64,000 nt of DNA from Comamonas kerstersii. Its GTDB lineage: Bacteria > Pseudomonadota > Gammaproteobacteria > Burkholderiales > Burkholderiaceae_C. How positions within the stretch are numbered: the stretch's first letter is position 1; each line of letters opens with the position of its first letter. The stretch covers positions 248,001-312,000 of the forward strand of contig NZ_VZOT01000005.1 of assembly GCF_008801935.1 (NCBI RefSeq), read 5' to 3'. Positions 36,680 to 45,247 of the stretch are shown one piece after another. Below the pieces are notes generated by a model. That model worked only from the letters and a program-made list of their open reading frames with translations, was not told where the DNA came from and made no database searches. The position numbers were made by a program, and so were the translations under genes.

Positions 36680-37798
36680 ATGGATTCCTCCCTTCACCAG
36701 ATGCTCGAGCGCGTACGCGCTGCTGTTGGCGATGCTGCCCCCCTGCGGATTCGCGGTGGCGGCAGCAAAGACTTTCATGGCATGCGCCTGCAAGGCGATG
36801 TGCTGGATATGCGTGCGCTGCAAGGCATCGTCAGCTATGAACCGAGTGAGCTGGTGGTCACCGTGCGTGCAGGCACACCCTTGCATGCGCTGGAAGCAGC
36901 GCTGGCTGAGCGTGGTCAGTGCCTGGCGTTTGAGCCACCACACTTTGCGACGGCGCAAGGCGATGTGGCAACCGTGGGCGGCATGGTGGCCGCTGGCTGG
37001 AGTGGCCCGGCACGTGCCAGCGTGGGCGCGGTGCGTGACTTTGTGCTGGGTGTGGAGATCATCAACGGCAAGGCAGAGCTGCTGCGCTTTGGCGGCACCG
37101 TGATGAAGAATGTGGCGGGCTATGACGTCTCGCGTCTGATGGCAGGCAGCTGGGGCACGCTGGGGGTGATCACCGAAGTCAGCCTCAAGGTGCTGCCCGT
37201 AGCGCCTGCCGAAGCCACACTGCGCTTTGCGGGTATCAGCCAGGCCGATGCCCTGCAGCGCCTGAACCAGTGGGGTGGCCAGCCCTTGCCACTGAACGCC
37301 AGCCGCTGGCTGGAAGAGGGCGCTGCAGGCATGCTGTATGTGCGCTTGCGTGGTGCTGCTGCAGCCGTGGAAGCTGCATGCCAGAAAATGGGTGGAGAGC
37401 GCATGGAATCTGCGCAGGCAGCTATCGACTGGATAGCGTGCCGCGAACAGCAGCTGCCCTGGTTTCAGCAGCCACGGCTGGGCGACTGCCTGTGGCGCCT
37501 GTCTGTGCCGCCAACGGCGCCCGTGCAGCCCCTGCCAGCAGGGATTGCACCGCCGCTGGTGGAGTGGCATGGGGCGCTGCGCTGGGTGCATGCTCCGCGC
37601 AGCATGGGGCCGCAGCTCAAGGCTTGGGCGCAGTCAGTGGGTGGGAGCGCAACGCTTTTCAGAGCAGAAATTGCAGACCAGATGAGCGCTGAGCCCCTAT
37701 TTGACGTGCAAAACGCAGCTCTGCAGCGCATCCATGCGCAGCTCAAACAGGCATTTGACCCTGCCGGTATCTTCAACCCCGGCCGAACGGTGGAGTGA
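36680..37798 (+). CDS. glcE: Glycolate oxidase FAD-binding subunit
   Basis: A 372-residue FAD_binding_4 protein, the GlcE subunit of glycolate oxidase. It contains APLRIRGGGSKDFHG near 18-32, GTPLHALEAALAERGQ near 67, GDVATVGGMVAAGWSGPARASVGAVRD near 97 and MKNVAGYDVSRLMAGSWGTLG near 142. GlcE acts with GlcD and GlcF to oxidise glycolate to glyoxylate. The start is ATG 36680. Downstream lie a DUF1275 gene (12 bases) and glcF. No glcD is next to it, so the D subunit must be encoded elsewhere. Confidence 0.92.
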   Translation: MDSSLHQMLERVRAAVGDAAPLRIRGGGSKDFHGMRLQGDVLDMRALQGIVSYEPSELVVTVRAGTPLHALEAALAERGQCLAFEPPHFATAQGDVATVGGMVAAGWSGPARASVGAVRDFVLGVEIINGKAELLRFGGTVMKNVAGYDVSRLMAGSWGTLGVITEVSLKVLPVAPAEATLRFAGISQADALQRLNQWGGQPLPLNASRWLEEGAAGMLYVRLRGAAAAVEAACQKMGGERMESAQAAIDWIACREQQLPWFQQPRLGDCLWRLSVPPTAPVQPLPAGIAPPLVEWHGALRWVHAPRSMGPQLKAWAQSVGGSATLFRAEIADQMSAEPLFDVQNAALQRIHAQLKQAFDPAGIFNPGRTVE

Positions 37799-37809
37799 CA
37801 TAGACCGCT

Positions 37810-38574
37810 ATGCGAAGGTTGCGTCACCTGGCAGATTTTCACCGTACCAGCTCCACCAACCGGGCGCTGGGCTATCTGATGGCGTTCAACGCCGGAGCCA
37901 TCAATGCGGGGGGCTTTACGGTGCTGGAGCTGTACACCTCGCACATGACGGGTTTCATGTCCATGCTGGCGGACCATCTGGTGCTGGGCAATACCGCGCT
38001 GGTGCTGGCCGCGCTGGGGGCGCTGCTGGCGTTCACCGCTGGGGCCGCGGTCTCGGCCATGCTGGTCAACTGGGCGCGGCTGCTGGGCCTGCGCAGCACC
38101 TATGCCCTGCCGCTGCTGCTGGTGGCTTTGCTCATGCTGCTCTTCGGTCTGGTGGGCTCTGTCACCATGAACTGGAAGACGCTGTTCGCCGTGCCCATGA
38201 CGGTGCTGCTGCTGTCCTTCATGATGGGCGTGCAGAACGCCACGCTGACCAAGATGTCCAACGCCACCATCCGCACCACGCACATGACGGGCGTGGTGAC
38301 GGATCTGGGCATTGAGCTGGGCAAGATGCTGTTCTGGAACCGGCTGGCAGGCGTGCAGCAGCAGAAGGTGCGGGCCAACTGGTCCAAAGTACGCCTTTTT
38401 TCCGGACTGCTGGGCATGTTTTTTGTGGGCGGTATTGCCGGGGCGCTGGGCTTCAAGCAATGGGGCTTTGTCTGTGTGGTGCCGCTGGCCTTGCTGCTGA
38501 TGCTGGTTTCCCTGCCGCCACTGTGGGCGGATGGCCGCAAGCTGCGGCATTACTTTGCTTCCCGTGCAACCTAA
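37810..38574 (+). CDS. DUF1275 (YoaK-type) membrane protein
   Basis: A 254-residue six-helix membrane protein of the DUF1275/YoaK family. NAGAINAGGFTVLELYTSHMTGFMSMLADHLVLG near 27-60 and MMGVQNATLTKMSNATIRTTHMTGVVTDLGIELG near 138-170 are the two internal family signatures, each with a THMTG-like core. The function is unknown. It is embedded between glcE and glcF on the same strand with 11- and 20-base gaps, so it is presumably co-expressed with glycolate oxidase. A transport role for the substrate is possible but not shown. Confidence 0.88.
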   Translation: MRRLRHLADFHRTSSTNRALGYLMAFNAGAINAGGFTVLELYTSHMTGFMSMLADHLVLGNTALVLAALGALLAFTAGAAVSAMLVNWARLLGLRSTYALPLLLVALLMLLFGLVGSVTMNWKTLFAVPMTVLLLSFMMGVQNATLTKMSNATIRTTHMTGVVTDLGIELGKMLFWNRLAGVQQQKVRANWSKVRLFSGLLGMFFVGGIAGALGFKQWGFVCVVPLALLLMLVSLPPLWADGRKLRHYFASRAT

Positions 38575-38594
38575 AACGATAACGAGACAAGCCC

Positions 38595-39845
38595 ATGCAA
38601 ACTAAGCTCGCGCCGGTTTACCGTGATACGCCTGAAGGGCAGGAGGCCGAAGCCATTCTGCGCAAATGTGTGCACTGTGGCTTCTGCACCGCTACCTGCC
38701 CGACCTACCAGACGCTGGGCGATGAGCTGGACGGACCGCGTGGCCGTATCTACCTGATCAAGCAGGTGCTGGAAGGCGCAGCACCAACGCGTGCCACGCA
38801 GCAGCACCTGGACCGCTGCCTGACTTGCCGCAACTGCGAATCCACTTGCCCCAGCGGTGTGCAGTACGGGCATCTGGTGGACATTGGTCGCAAAGTGGTG
38901 GAGGCACAGGTGCCGCGCCCCATGGGCGAACGCCTTCAGCGCTGGGCCCTGAAAGAAGGCCTGACATCGCCCCTGTTTGCTCCAGCCATGAAGCTGGGCC
39001 AGCAGGTGCGCAGCCTGCTGCCCGCGCACATTCGCGCCAAGGTGCCGCCAAAGACGGAGCATGGTGTGTGGCCCACGCGCGAGCACGCCCGCAAGGTGCT
39101 GCTGCATCTGGGTTGCGTGCAGCCCGCCATGCTGCCCAATATCAACTACGCCACAGCACGTGTGCTTGATGCCGTGGGCATCCAGAGCGTGGTGGTGCAA
39201 GGCAGCCAGTGCTGTGGGGCGGTGAAGTTCCACCTCAATGACCAGGACGGGGCCAAGGTGCAGATCCGCGCCCATATCGATGCCTGGTGGCCAGCGGTGG
39301 AGGCGGGCGAGGTGGAAGCCATTGTGAGCAATGCCTCAGGCTGTGGCGTGATGATCAAGGACTGGGCGCACATCCTGCGCCATGAGCCTGCGTACGCAGA
39401 CAAGGCAGCACGCATCAGCGTGCTGACCAGAGACTTGAGCGAACTGCTGCCAGCCCTGCTGCCTGAACTGGTCGAGCAGCTGGAGGGCAAATTGCAGGTA
39501 GACAGCCAGCCCATGGCCTACCACCCGCCCTGCACGCTGCAGCATGGGCAAAAGCTCAAGGGCACGGTGGAGGCTGGTCTGCGCCAGCTGGGCTTTCAGC
39601 TCGTCACTGCACGCACCGAGTCGCACCTGTGCTGTGGCTCGGCAGGCACATACTCGGTCCTGCAGCCAGAGATAGCCCATACGCTGCGCGAGCGCAAGCT
39701 ACGGGCGCTGCAGGAGGTGGCGGTACAGCCTGCAGCGATTCTTTCGGCCAATATTGGCTGCATCGTCCACCTGCAAAGTGGCACGGATATCCCGGTACGC
39801 CACTGGGTGGAAGTGCTGGATGACGCGCTGCGCAAAGCCGCATGA
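38595..39845 (+). CDS. glcF: Glycolate oxidase iron-sulfur subunit
   Basis: A 416-residue GlcF protein. Two 4Fe-4S clusters are bound by CVHCGFCTATCP near 20-31 and CLTCRNCESTCPSG near 75-88. The C-terminal half has two CCG domains: SQCCGAVKFHL near 203 and LCCGSAGTYS near 342. It passes electrons from the FAD subunits to the respiratory chain at the membrane. It closes the glcE-DUF1275-glcF group. Confidence 0.94.
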   Translation: MQTKLAPVYRDTPEGQEAEAILRKCVHCGFCTATCPTYQTLGDELDGPRGRIYLIKQVLEGAAPTRATQQHLDRCLTCRNCESTCPSGVQYGHLVDIGRKVVEAQVPRPMGERLQRWALKEGLTSPLFAPAMKLGQQVRSLLPAHIRAKVPPKTEHGVWPTREHARKVLLHLGCVQPAMLPNINYATARVLDAVGIQSVVVQGSQCCGAVKFHLNDQDGAKVQIRAHIDAWWPAVEAGEVEAIVSNASGCGVMIKDWAHILRHEPAYADKAARISVLTRDLSELLPALLPELVEQLEGKLQVDSQPMAYHPPCTLQHGQKLKGTVEAGLRQLGFQLVTARTESHLCCGSAGTYSVLQPEIAHTLRERKLRALQEVAVQPAAILSANIGCIVHLQSGTDIPVRHWVEVLDDALRKAA

Positions 39846-39976
39846 ACAGGCGCTTTGCCTGCATTTGCCTGGGTGCGGAGCCAATGCCGCGCATGGTGTG
39901 AACGAGCCCGGGCTTCACACTTGGCCCGCAATGCTGGCATCATCGCGGGTTTGATTTTTGCAATGGCGTCCTGCCC

Positions 39977-40696
39977 ATGACCGAAACTGTGTCCTCTTCC
40001 GTTGAACATGCTGCGCCTGCAGCTGCCGAGCCAACGCGTCGTCAGCCGCGCCGTGGCAGCCATCCTCGCAAGCCTGCAACGCCTGCGGCTTCGCGTCCCG
40101 TACGTGAAGTGCACCCTGTGCTGGCACAGCTGGCGCAGCTCTATCCAGCGCTGTTTGGCGCCAATGCACTGCCCCTGAAGCGCGGCATCTACCAGGACCT
40201 GCTGGCCGCACATGGCGAAGTGCTGGACAAGGCCGGGCTCAAGGAAGCGCTGGCCATCCACACACGCTCTACGCGCTACCTGCTGGCCGTGGCCAATGGC
40301 ACGGCGCGTTATGACCTGCAGGGCAATGAGGTCGAGCCCATTGCGCCCGAGCACGTGTTTCACGCCGTGGTGGGGGTGTTCAAGCGCAAGAAGCCGCGCG
40401 ATGGCGAAGATCTGCAGGCCAAGCTGCGTCACCGCATTGGTCAGGCCTTTGTGCGATCTGGCCTGAGCCGCGAAGCCTATATGGCTGTGGTGCAGGTGCG
40501 TGATGCGGCCACCCAGACGGCGCTGGAAGAAGCGCTGAACGAAGTGGCTGAGCAAGATGCCAAGGCCGAAGCTGTGGAGCGTGCCTATGTGGCCAGCGGC
40601 TCGGGCGATGTGCGTGCCTTTGCCGACATGTATGGCATGGATGCACGCCTGGTGATTCGCCAGCTGCAGCGTGCCAAGCAGCTGCGTGCGGCATAA
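39977..40696 (+). CDS. proQ: ProQ/FinO-family RNA-binding protein
   Basis: A 239-residue protein with a ProQ/FinO domain at about 45-165: HPVLAQLAQLYPALFGANALPLKRGIYQDLL, LKEALAIHTRSTRYLLAVANGTARYDLQG. These proteins bind structured small RNAs and mRNA 3' ends. The N-terminal 45 residues are disordered and basic with Arg-rich patches (TRRQPRRGSHPRKP). The C-terminal tail is acidic/helical and lacks the second (Tudor-like) domain of E. coli ProQ. A terminator follows the gene. Confidence 0.9.
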   Translation: MTETVSSSVEHAAPAAAEPTRRQPRRGSHPRKPATPAASRPVREVHPVLAQLAQLYPALFGANALPLKRGIYQDLLAAHGEVLDKAGLKEALAIHTRSTRYLLAVANGTARYDLQGNEVEPIAPEHVFHAVVGVFKRKKPRDGEDLQAKLRHRIGQAFVRSGLSREAYMAVVQVRDAATQTALEEALNEVAEQDAKAEAVERAYVASGSGDVRAFADMYGMDARLVIRQLQRAKQLRAA

Positions 40697-40715
40697 GCCA
40701 GAAGCATGCTGAAGA

Positions 40716-40738
40716 GGAGCCTGCAAGGCTCCTTTTTT
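40716..40738 (+). terminator. Terminator of proQ
   Basis: GGAGCC-TGCAA-GGCTCC hairpin followed by six T, 20 bases after the proQ stop. Confidence 0.9.
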
Positions 40739-41228
40739 ATGCCTGCTGCTGCAGTGCAGCTTCAATGTCTGCAGCCATGCTTTGCGGTTTGTCGGTAGGA
40801 GCGTAGCGGTGCAGCACCTGGCCGCTGCGGCCGACCAGAAACTTGGTGAAGTTCCACTTGATCATCTGCGTGCCCAGCACACCCGGCGCTTGCGCCTTGA
40901 GCCAGGTGAACAGCGGATGGGCGCTGCTGCCGTTGACATCGACCTTGGCCATCATTGCAAACTCCACACCATAGTTGCGCTGGCAGAAGCTGGCAATTTC
41001 GCTGTTGCTGCCCTTGTCCTGCTGGCCAAACTGGTTGCAGGGAAAGCCCAGAATCACCAGCCCCTGACGGGCATAGCGGGTGTGCAGTTCCTGCAGGCCT
41101 TGCAGCTGCGGGGTGAAGCCACAGGCACTGGCGGTGTTGACCACCAGCACGACCTGCCCACGGTATTGCGACAGGGGCACGGTCTGTCCGTCGATGGAGG
41201 TGCCCTGGAAATCGTAGAAGCTGGGCAT
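40737..41228 (-). CDS. Glutathione peroxidase family (BtuE-like) thiol peroxidase
   Basis: A 163-residue enzyme of the glutathione peroxidase family that reduces peroxides, usually with thioredoxin in bacteria. The catalytic Cys is in NTASACGFTP (Cys36), with Gln in FPCNQFG (Gln66) and Trp in KWNFTKFLV; Cys replaces selenocysteine. A second Cys sits in SFCQRNYG. The start ATG 41228 gives the usual length. The gene lies downstream of an FNR-type box at 41296-41309, 68 bases before the start. Confidence 0.92.
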   Translation of the reverse strand: MPSFYDFQGTSIDGQTVPLSQYRGQVVLVVNTASACGFTPQLQGLQELHTRYARQGLVILGFPCNQFGQQDKGSNSEIASFCQRNYGVEFAMMAKVDVNGSSAHPLFTWLKAQAPGVLGTQMIKWNFTKFLVGRSGQVLHRYAPTDKPQSMAADIEAALQQQA

Positions 41229-41295
41229 GGCGGCGTCTTTTCTGGGAAAGCGACAAAAGCGCAGTGTCGCACAGGCGGAATGGGGCTGTTCTTTC

Positions 41296-41309
41296 TTGAT
41301 GTGTATCAA
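41296..41309. promoter_or_regulatory. FNR/ANR-type box
   Basis: TTGAT-GTGT-ATCAA matches the FNR consensus exactly, and TTC/GAA extends the dyad. It lies in the gap between the glutathione peroxidase gene and the chemoreceptor remnant, so it could act on either. Confidence 0.65.
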
Positions 41310-41482
41310 GAAATTGCGGTGTCAATGCCTGCTTGTTGGTGCTCACTCTTGCTGTTGCAAAGGCCTGGCATTTACTCGTATTTGGCGAAGTCTTCATGCC
41401 GCAAACACAGGCGACAGCTGGCCGCCGGGTCTCCCTAGAATGCCTTGTAGATACAGATTGATACGTTCTACGAGGGGTGGTT

Positions 41483-42446
41483 ATGGGGTGGACAAGCAGT
41501 ATGCAGACGGCAGGTCCTGTGCCTGGCCGGGGGGGGGGTATGGCAGTCGTGGTCTTTGCGCAGCCGCTTCTTTCTGGCGGCGGCTCTTGCGCTGTGCGTG
41601 ACCGTGCTGATGGTGGTGCTGCTGCTGCAGTCGGCCCTGACCAGTGCCGACCAGCAGGAGCGCGTGCAGCGCTATGAGCTGCCTGCACAGTTGCAGTCCG
41701 TGGCAGCGCGTGTGCAGGCACAGCTGAACCTGGCCACGCGCCTGCAGACGACGGACAAGGCAGAAATTGGCCGCATGTGTGAGCAGCTCAACCGCTTTCT
41801 GGAGCGTTTGCGCACAGCGTTCCGTGATGTACGCACCTCTGTGAATGCCATTCATGCCAATGCTGGATCGATTGCACGGGGCAACCAGGATCTGGCGCAG
41901 CGCACCGAGACCGAGGTGGCAGCGCTGGAGCACTCGGCCTCCAGCATGGAAGAGCTGGCCACCTCGGTGCAGCAGAACGCAGAAACCGCACACATGGCCA
42001 GCAGCCTGTCGAGCAATGCCACCGATGTGGCGCGCCAGGGTGGAGAGCTGATGACGCAGGTGGTGGAGCATATGCAGTCGATCGCGCAGCGCTCCGGTGC
42101 TGCGGCCCGTGAGATTCGCGATCTGATTCAGGAGTCCAACGCCCGTGTGTCCAACGGCGCACAGCATGTGGAGCAGGCCGGTGCCACCATGCAGGACATC
42201 GTGCAGGCCGTGCAGCGCGTGTCTGACCTGATGCAGTCCATCGCCTCCGTCTCGCAGGAGCAGGCGCGTGGCCTGTCCAGCGTGACACAGTCCACCACGC
42301 AAATGGAGCAGGTGACCCAGCAGAACATGGCGCTGGTGGATGAGGCGGCAGCAGCTCAGCTGGAGGCCGAGGCTACGCGCCTGCATGACCTCATGGGGGC
42401 TTTCCATCTGGAGCAGAACAGCACACTGACACTGGCCTTGCGGTAA
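41483..42446 (+). pseudogene. Methyl-accepting chemotaxis protein, frameshifted and internally deleted
   Basis: ATG 41483 follows GAGGGG and begins MGWTSSMQTAGPVPGR, but a run of ten G (41529-41538) puts it one base out of frame with the receptor body. With nine G the frames join. The body, readable from TTG 41556, has one hydrophobic helix (FFLAAALALCVTVLMVVLLL) and then jumps to the end of a HAMP domain (KAEIGRMCEQLNRFLERLRTAF). The signalling helices contain ELATSVQQNAETA and VTQQNMALVDEAAAA. The hairpin tip of about 50 residues, which includes the EAARAGEQGRGFAVVA segment, is absent. It is probably non-functional. Confidence 0.85.
41529..41538 (+). repeat. G10 homopolymer tract in the chemoreceptor 5' region
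   Basis: Ten consecutive G. Removing one would fuse the good ATG/RBS with the receptor reading frame, so slippage could switch the gene on. A sequencing miscount is also possible. Confidence 0.85.
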
Positions 42447-42527
42447 AGGCAAGCCAGCATTGAGCAGGCAAGGCTTCTGCGCTAGATTTGCTGTCTGTAC
42501 GGCGTACAACCCATACAGGAGCTCTTT

Positions 42528-42689
42528 ATGCACAGAGGATTGTTATCGGTTCTGGAAAGCGGCAGTCTGGCGCTGGTGCTGTCGGCAGTGATGCTGGTGG
42601 CTGCAGTGGCTTATGGCCTGTATACCAACCATCAGACCAAGGCAGCAGATGCTGCGCCTGTGGTGCAGGAAGCCGCACCAGCCAAGTAA
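42528..42689 (+). CDS. Small single-helix membrane protein, 53 residues
   Basis: Short gene with AGGAG six to seven bases before ATG 42528. The product starts MHRGLLSVLESG, then has a hydrophobic helix SLALVLSAVMLVAAVAYGLY and a polar Ala-rich tail NHQTKAADAAPVVQEAAPAK. It is probably anchored in the inner membrane. The family is not recognised. A perfect 15-base-arm hairpin follows the stop. Confidence 0.65.
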   Translation: MHRGLLSVLESGSLALVLSAVMLVAAVAYGLYTNHQTKAADAAPVVQEAAPAK

Positions 42690-42707
42690 AAACGGAGTCA
42701 GCCATCG

Positions 42708-42740
42708 CAAAGCCCGTGCAGTACCACTGCACGGGCTTTG
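42708..42740. terminator. Bidirectional hairpin between convergent genes
   Basis: CAAAGCCCGTGCAGT and ACTGCACGGGCTTTG are perfect 15-base arms around a three-base loop. It separates the 53-residue gene from the convergent EamA gene. Confidence 0.85.
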
Positions 42741-42757
42741 TGGTATCTGTAGATGGC

Positions 42758-43636
42758 CTAACGCTGCTTTTGCAGCACCGCCAGCAGCGCGCCGCCAATG
42801 ATGAAGACGCCGCCCAGCAGCATGCGCGGCGTCAGCTGTGTAGCGCCCAGCAGCCATGCCGAGCAGCTGGCAAACAGCACTTCCGAGAGCATGATCAGCG
42901 AGGTGGTGCTGGTGGGCACGCGCGCCGCCCCAAACTGCAGCGCCCAAGAGCCCACGGCCACCAGCACCGCCATGCCCAGCAGGCAGCTGATCCACACCGC
43001 ATTCGGTGCCGGAATGGCTGGAAACTGGCCCAGGCCATAGCCTGTACCCGCAGTGATCAGGCCGACCACCATGCAGCCTACAAACATGGCCAGCACGCGC
43101 GACATGCTGGGCGTGTGAAAGCTGCGGCGCAGGATCACATTGGTGCAGGCAAAGCAAAAGCCGCCAAAGATGGCCAGATACTCGGGCAGACCGATGCCTG
43201 CGGACAGGCTTTGCCAGGTAGCGCCTTGCGGCACGATGACCAGTGCCATGCCGCTGAATGCCAGCACCAGGCGCAGCAGACCGGCTGCCGTGGGGCGCTC
43301 GCCCAGAAAACGCCAGGCCAGCAGGACCGTCCAGGCGGGCATGAGATAGAACAGCAGAATGACGCGCACCACATCGCCGGTGGAGGCCGCCATGTTGAAG
43401 GACACATTGGTCAGCCCCGAAGACAGCGCCAGCAGCCACAGCACGCGATGGGCGGTAAAGCCCTGCCAGCTGCTGCGAATGCACAGCACGGTGACCAGGG
43501 AGAGCAGGCCGTAAATCATGCTCGTGGCCCAGGGTGCAACCAGACCTTGCCCATGCATGGTCTGAAACGGCCACCAGGCCAGGCCCCAGACCATGGCGTT
43601 GAAAAGCAGACAGAGATACGGCAGAGCTGATGGCAT
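42758..43636 (-). CDS. EamA/DMT-family membrane transporter
   Basis: A 292-residue protein with ten helices and two EamA repeats. The first includes LFNAMVWGLAWWPFQTM and GDVVRVILLFYLMPAWTVLLAWRFLGERPTAAG; the second includes TTSLIMLSEVLFASCSAWLLGATQLTPRMLLGGVFIIGGALLAVL. It is likely an exporter of metabolites or amino acids. It lies downstream of lplT on the same strand, but a terminator lies between them. Confidence 0.88.
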   Translation of the reverse strand: MPSALPYLCLLFNAMVWGLAWWPFQTMHGQGLVAPWATSMIYGLLSLVTVLCIRSSWQGFTAHRVLWLLALSSGLTNVSFNMAASTGDVVRVILLFYLMPAWTVLLAWRFLGERPTAAGLLRLVLAFSGMALVIVPQGATWQSLSAGIGLPEYLAIFGGFCFACTNVILRRSFHTPSMSRVLAMFVGCMVVGLITAGTGYGLGQFPAIPAPNAVWISCLLGMAVLVAVGSWALQFGAARVPTSTTSLIMLSEVLFASCSAWLLGATQLTPRMLLGGVFIIGGALLAVLQKQR

Positions 43637-43639
43637 GTC

Positions 43640-43674
43640 AAAAACAGCTCCGGCGCAGAGATTGACTGCGCCGG
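43640..43674 (-). terminator. Terminator of lplT
   Basis: Minus-strand hairpin CCGGCGCAG/CTGCGCCGG followed by AGCTGTTTTT, about 45 bases after the lplT stop. Confidence 0.8.
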
Positions 43675-43719
43675 ATGCTATGAAAAGATGGTGGATGTTC
43701 TGGCTGGTATGGGCAAGTC

Positions 43720-45024
43720 TTAGTGGTGGTCGCGGCGCGCAATCTGCAGCAGCTGTCGTACCTCATGGCCGTGGTGGCGGCAGTTGTAGCGGTACCAGCG
43801 GCCAATCAGCCACATGGTAGCTGCAACCATCAGGCCAAAGCAGGTGATGGCACCATAGGCCGACATGCCCCACATGGTGGCCAGGCTGTACAGCAGACCC
43901 AGACCCAGAATGCAGGCCTGTTCATTGAAGTTCTGTACGGCAATCGAGCGGCCGGCACCCATGAGGCTGTGGCCGCGGTGCTGCAGCAGTGCGTTCATGG
44001 GTACGACCAGATAGCCGCCCAGACCGCCGAGCACGATCAGAAATGGCACGGCAATCCACAGGTGGCCGATGAAGTTCATGCAGATCACCAGCAGGCCCAT
44101 GGCAATACCCATGGGAATCACACGGGTGGCGTGCTGCAGGCGCATGCGCATGGAGGCCAGCACGGCGCCCACGGCCGTGCCAATGGCGACCACGCCCACC
44201 AGCGCAGAAGCCTGCGTGGTGCCGTAGCCCAGGGCCACCGCAGCCCAGGCCAGCACGATGTAGCGCAAATTGCCGGATACGCCCCAGAACAGGGTGGTGG
44301 TGGACAGTGAGATCTGGCCCAGCTTGTCCTTCCACAGGCGGCGGTTGCAGTCCCAGAAGTCGGGCAGCAAAGCCATGGTGCTGCGCACCAGCCCCTTGCT
44401 GTGGTTCTGGCGCAGCGGCATCAGGGCAGCCTCGGTGCGGGGGATGTGCAGGTTGAAGGCGGCCGCCAGTGCATAGACAAAAATCAGCACGCCAATGGCT
44501 GCTTCGGCGGCGTTGTCTACGCCGGGAATGCCCAGAGCCAGCAGTGGCCCGGCAATGGCGGGTGCCACCAGCTGACCGCCGAGCAGCACGCCCAGGATGA
44601 TGGAGGTGATGGTCAGGCCCTCAATCCAGCCATTGGCCTTGACCAGCTGGGAAGGGGGCAGCAGCTCCGTCAGAATGCCGTACTTGGCGGGGGAGTAGGC
44701 CGCCGCGCCCAGGCCCACCACGGCGTAGGCCAGCAGCGGGTGGTGGCCAAAGAGCATGAGCAGACAGCCCACGACCTTGATGGCATTGCTGATGAACATG
44801 ACGCGCCCCTTGGGCAGCGCGTCCGCAAACGCACCCACAAAAGGCGCAAGCAGCACGTAAAACAGCGCGAACATGGGAACCAGAGCGGCACTTTGCCAAT
44901 CTGGGGCACCGCCGGTGCGCAGCAGTTCAACCGCTGTCACAAACAGTGCGTTATCGGCCAGCGAGCTGAAAAACTGCGCCGACATGATGGTGTAGAAACC
45001 GCGCTTCATGAAAATTCGAGGCAT
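43720..45024 (-). CDS. lplT: Lysophospholipid transporter
   Basis: A 434-residue MFS protein that matches LplT, which flips lysophospholipids into the inner leaflet for re-acylation. MKRGFYTIMSAQFFSSLADNALF (from residue 6) is the characteristic start, and QNFNEQACILGLGLLYSLATMWG near 370 is also typical. There are about twelve helices. Partner acyltransferase aas is not adjacent here. The start is ambiguous between ATG 45024 and ATG 45009. The gene diverges from alr. Confidence 0.92.
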   Translation of the reverse strand: MPRIFMKRGFYTIMSAQFFSSLADNALFVTAVELLRTGGAPDWQSAALVPMFALFYVLLAPFVGAFADALPKGRVMFISNAIKVVGCLLMLFGHHPLLAYAVVGLGAAAYSPAKYGILTELLPPSQLVKANGWIEGLTITSIILGVLLGGQLVAPAIAGPLLALGIPGVDNAAEAAIGVLIFVYALAAAFNLHIPRTEAALMPLRQNHSKGLVRSTMALLPDFWDCNRRLWKDKLGQISLSTTTLFWGVSGNLRYIVLAWAAVALGYGTTQASALVGVVAIGTAVGAVLASMRMRLQHATRVIPMGIAMGLLVICMNFIGHLWIAVPFLIVLGGLGGYLVVPMNALLQHRGHSLMGAGRSIAVQNFNEQACILGLGLLYSLATMWGMSAYGAITCFGLMVAATMWLIGRWYRYNCRHHGHEVRQLLQIARRDHH

Positions 45025-45247
45025 GTCCACGGCAGCAAGGGCCAGTGCGTGGACAAGATGGGACTGTTGGCAAAATGACGGTCGGTTATATCACGGGGTG
45101 TACGGACCGAACTTTCATAAACCGAATGCATCTTCCGGATTTGCGGCTGTATGCCAATGCTGCACGCAGTATTGCCTGCGGAGTTCGCTTACATCCTGCG
45201 CTGGCAGTGCCAGAATGTGCCATTTGCCCCGTTTTGATTGCTTTGAC

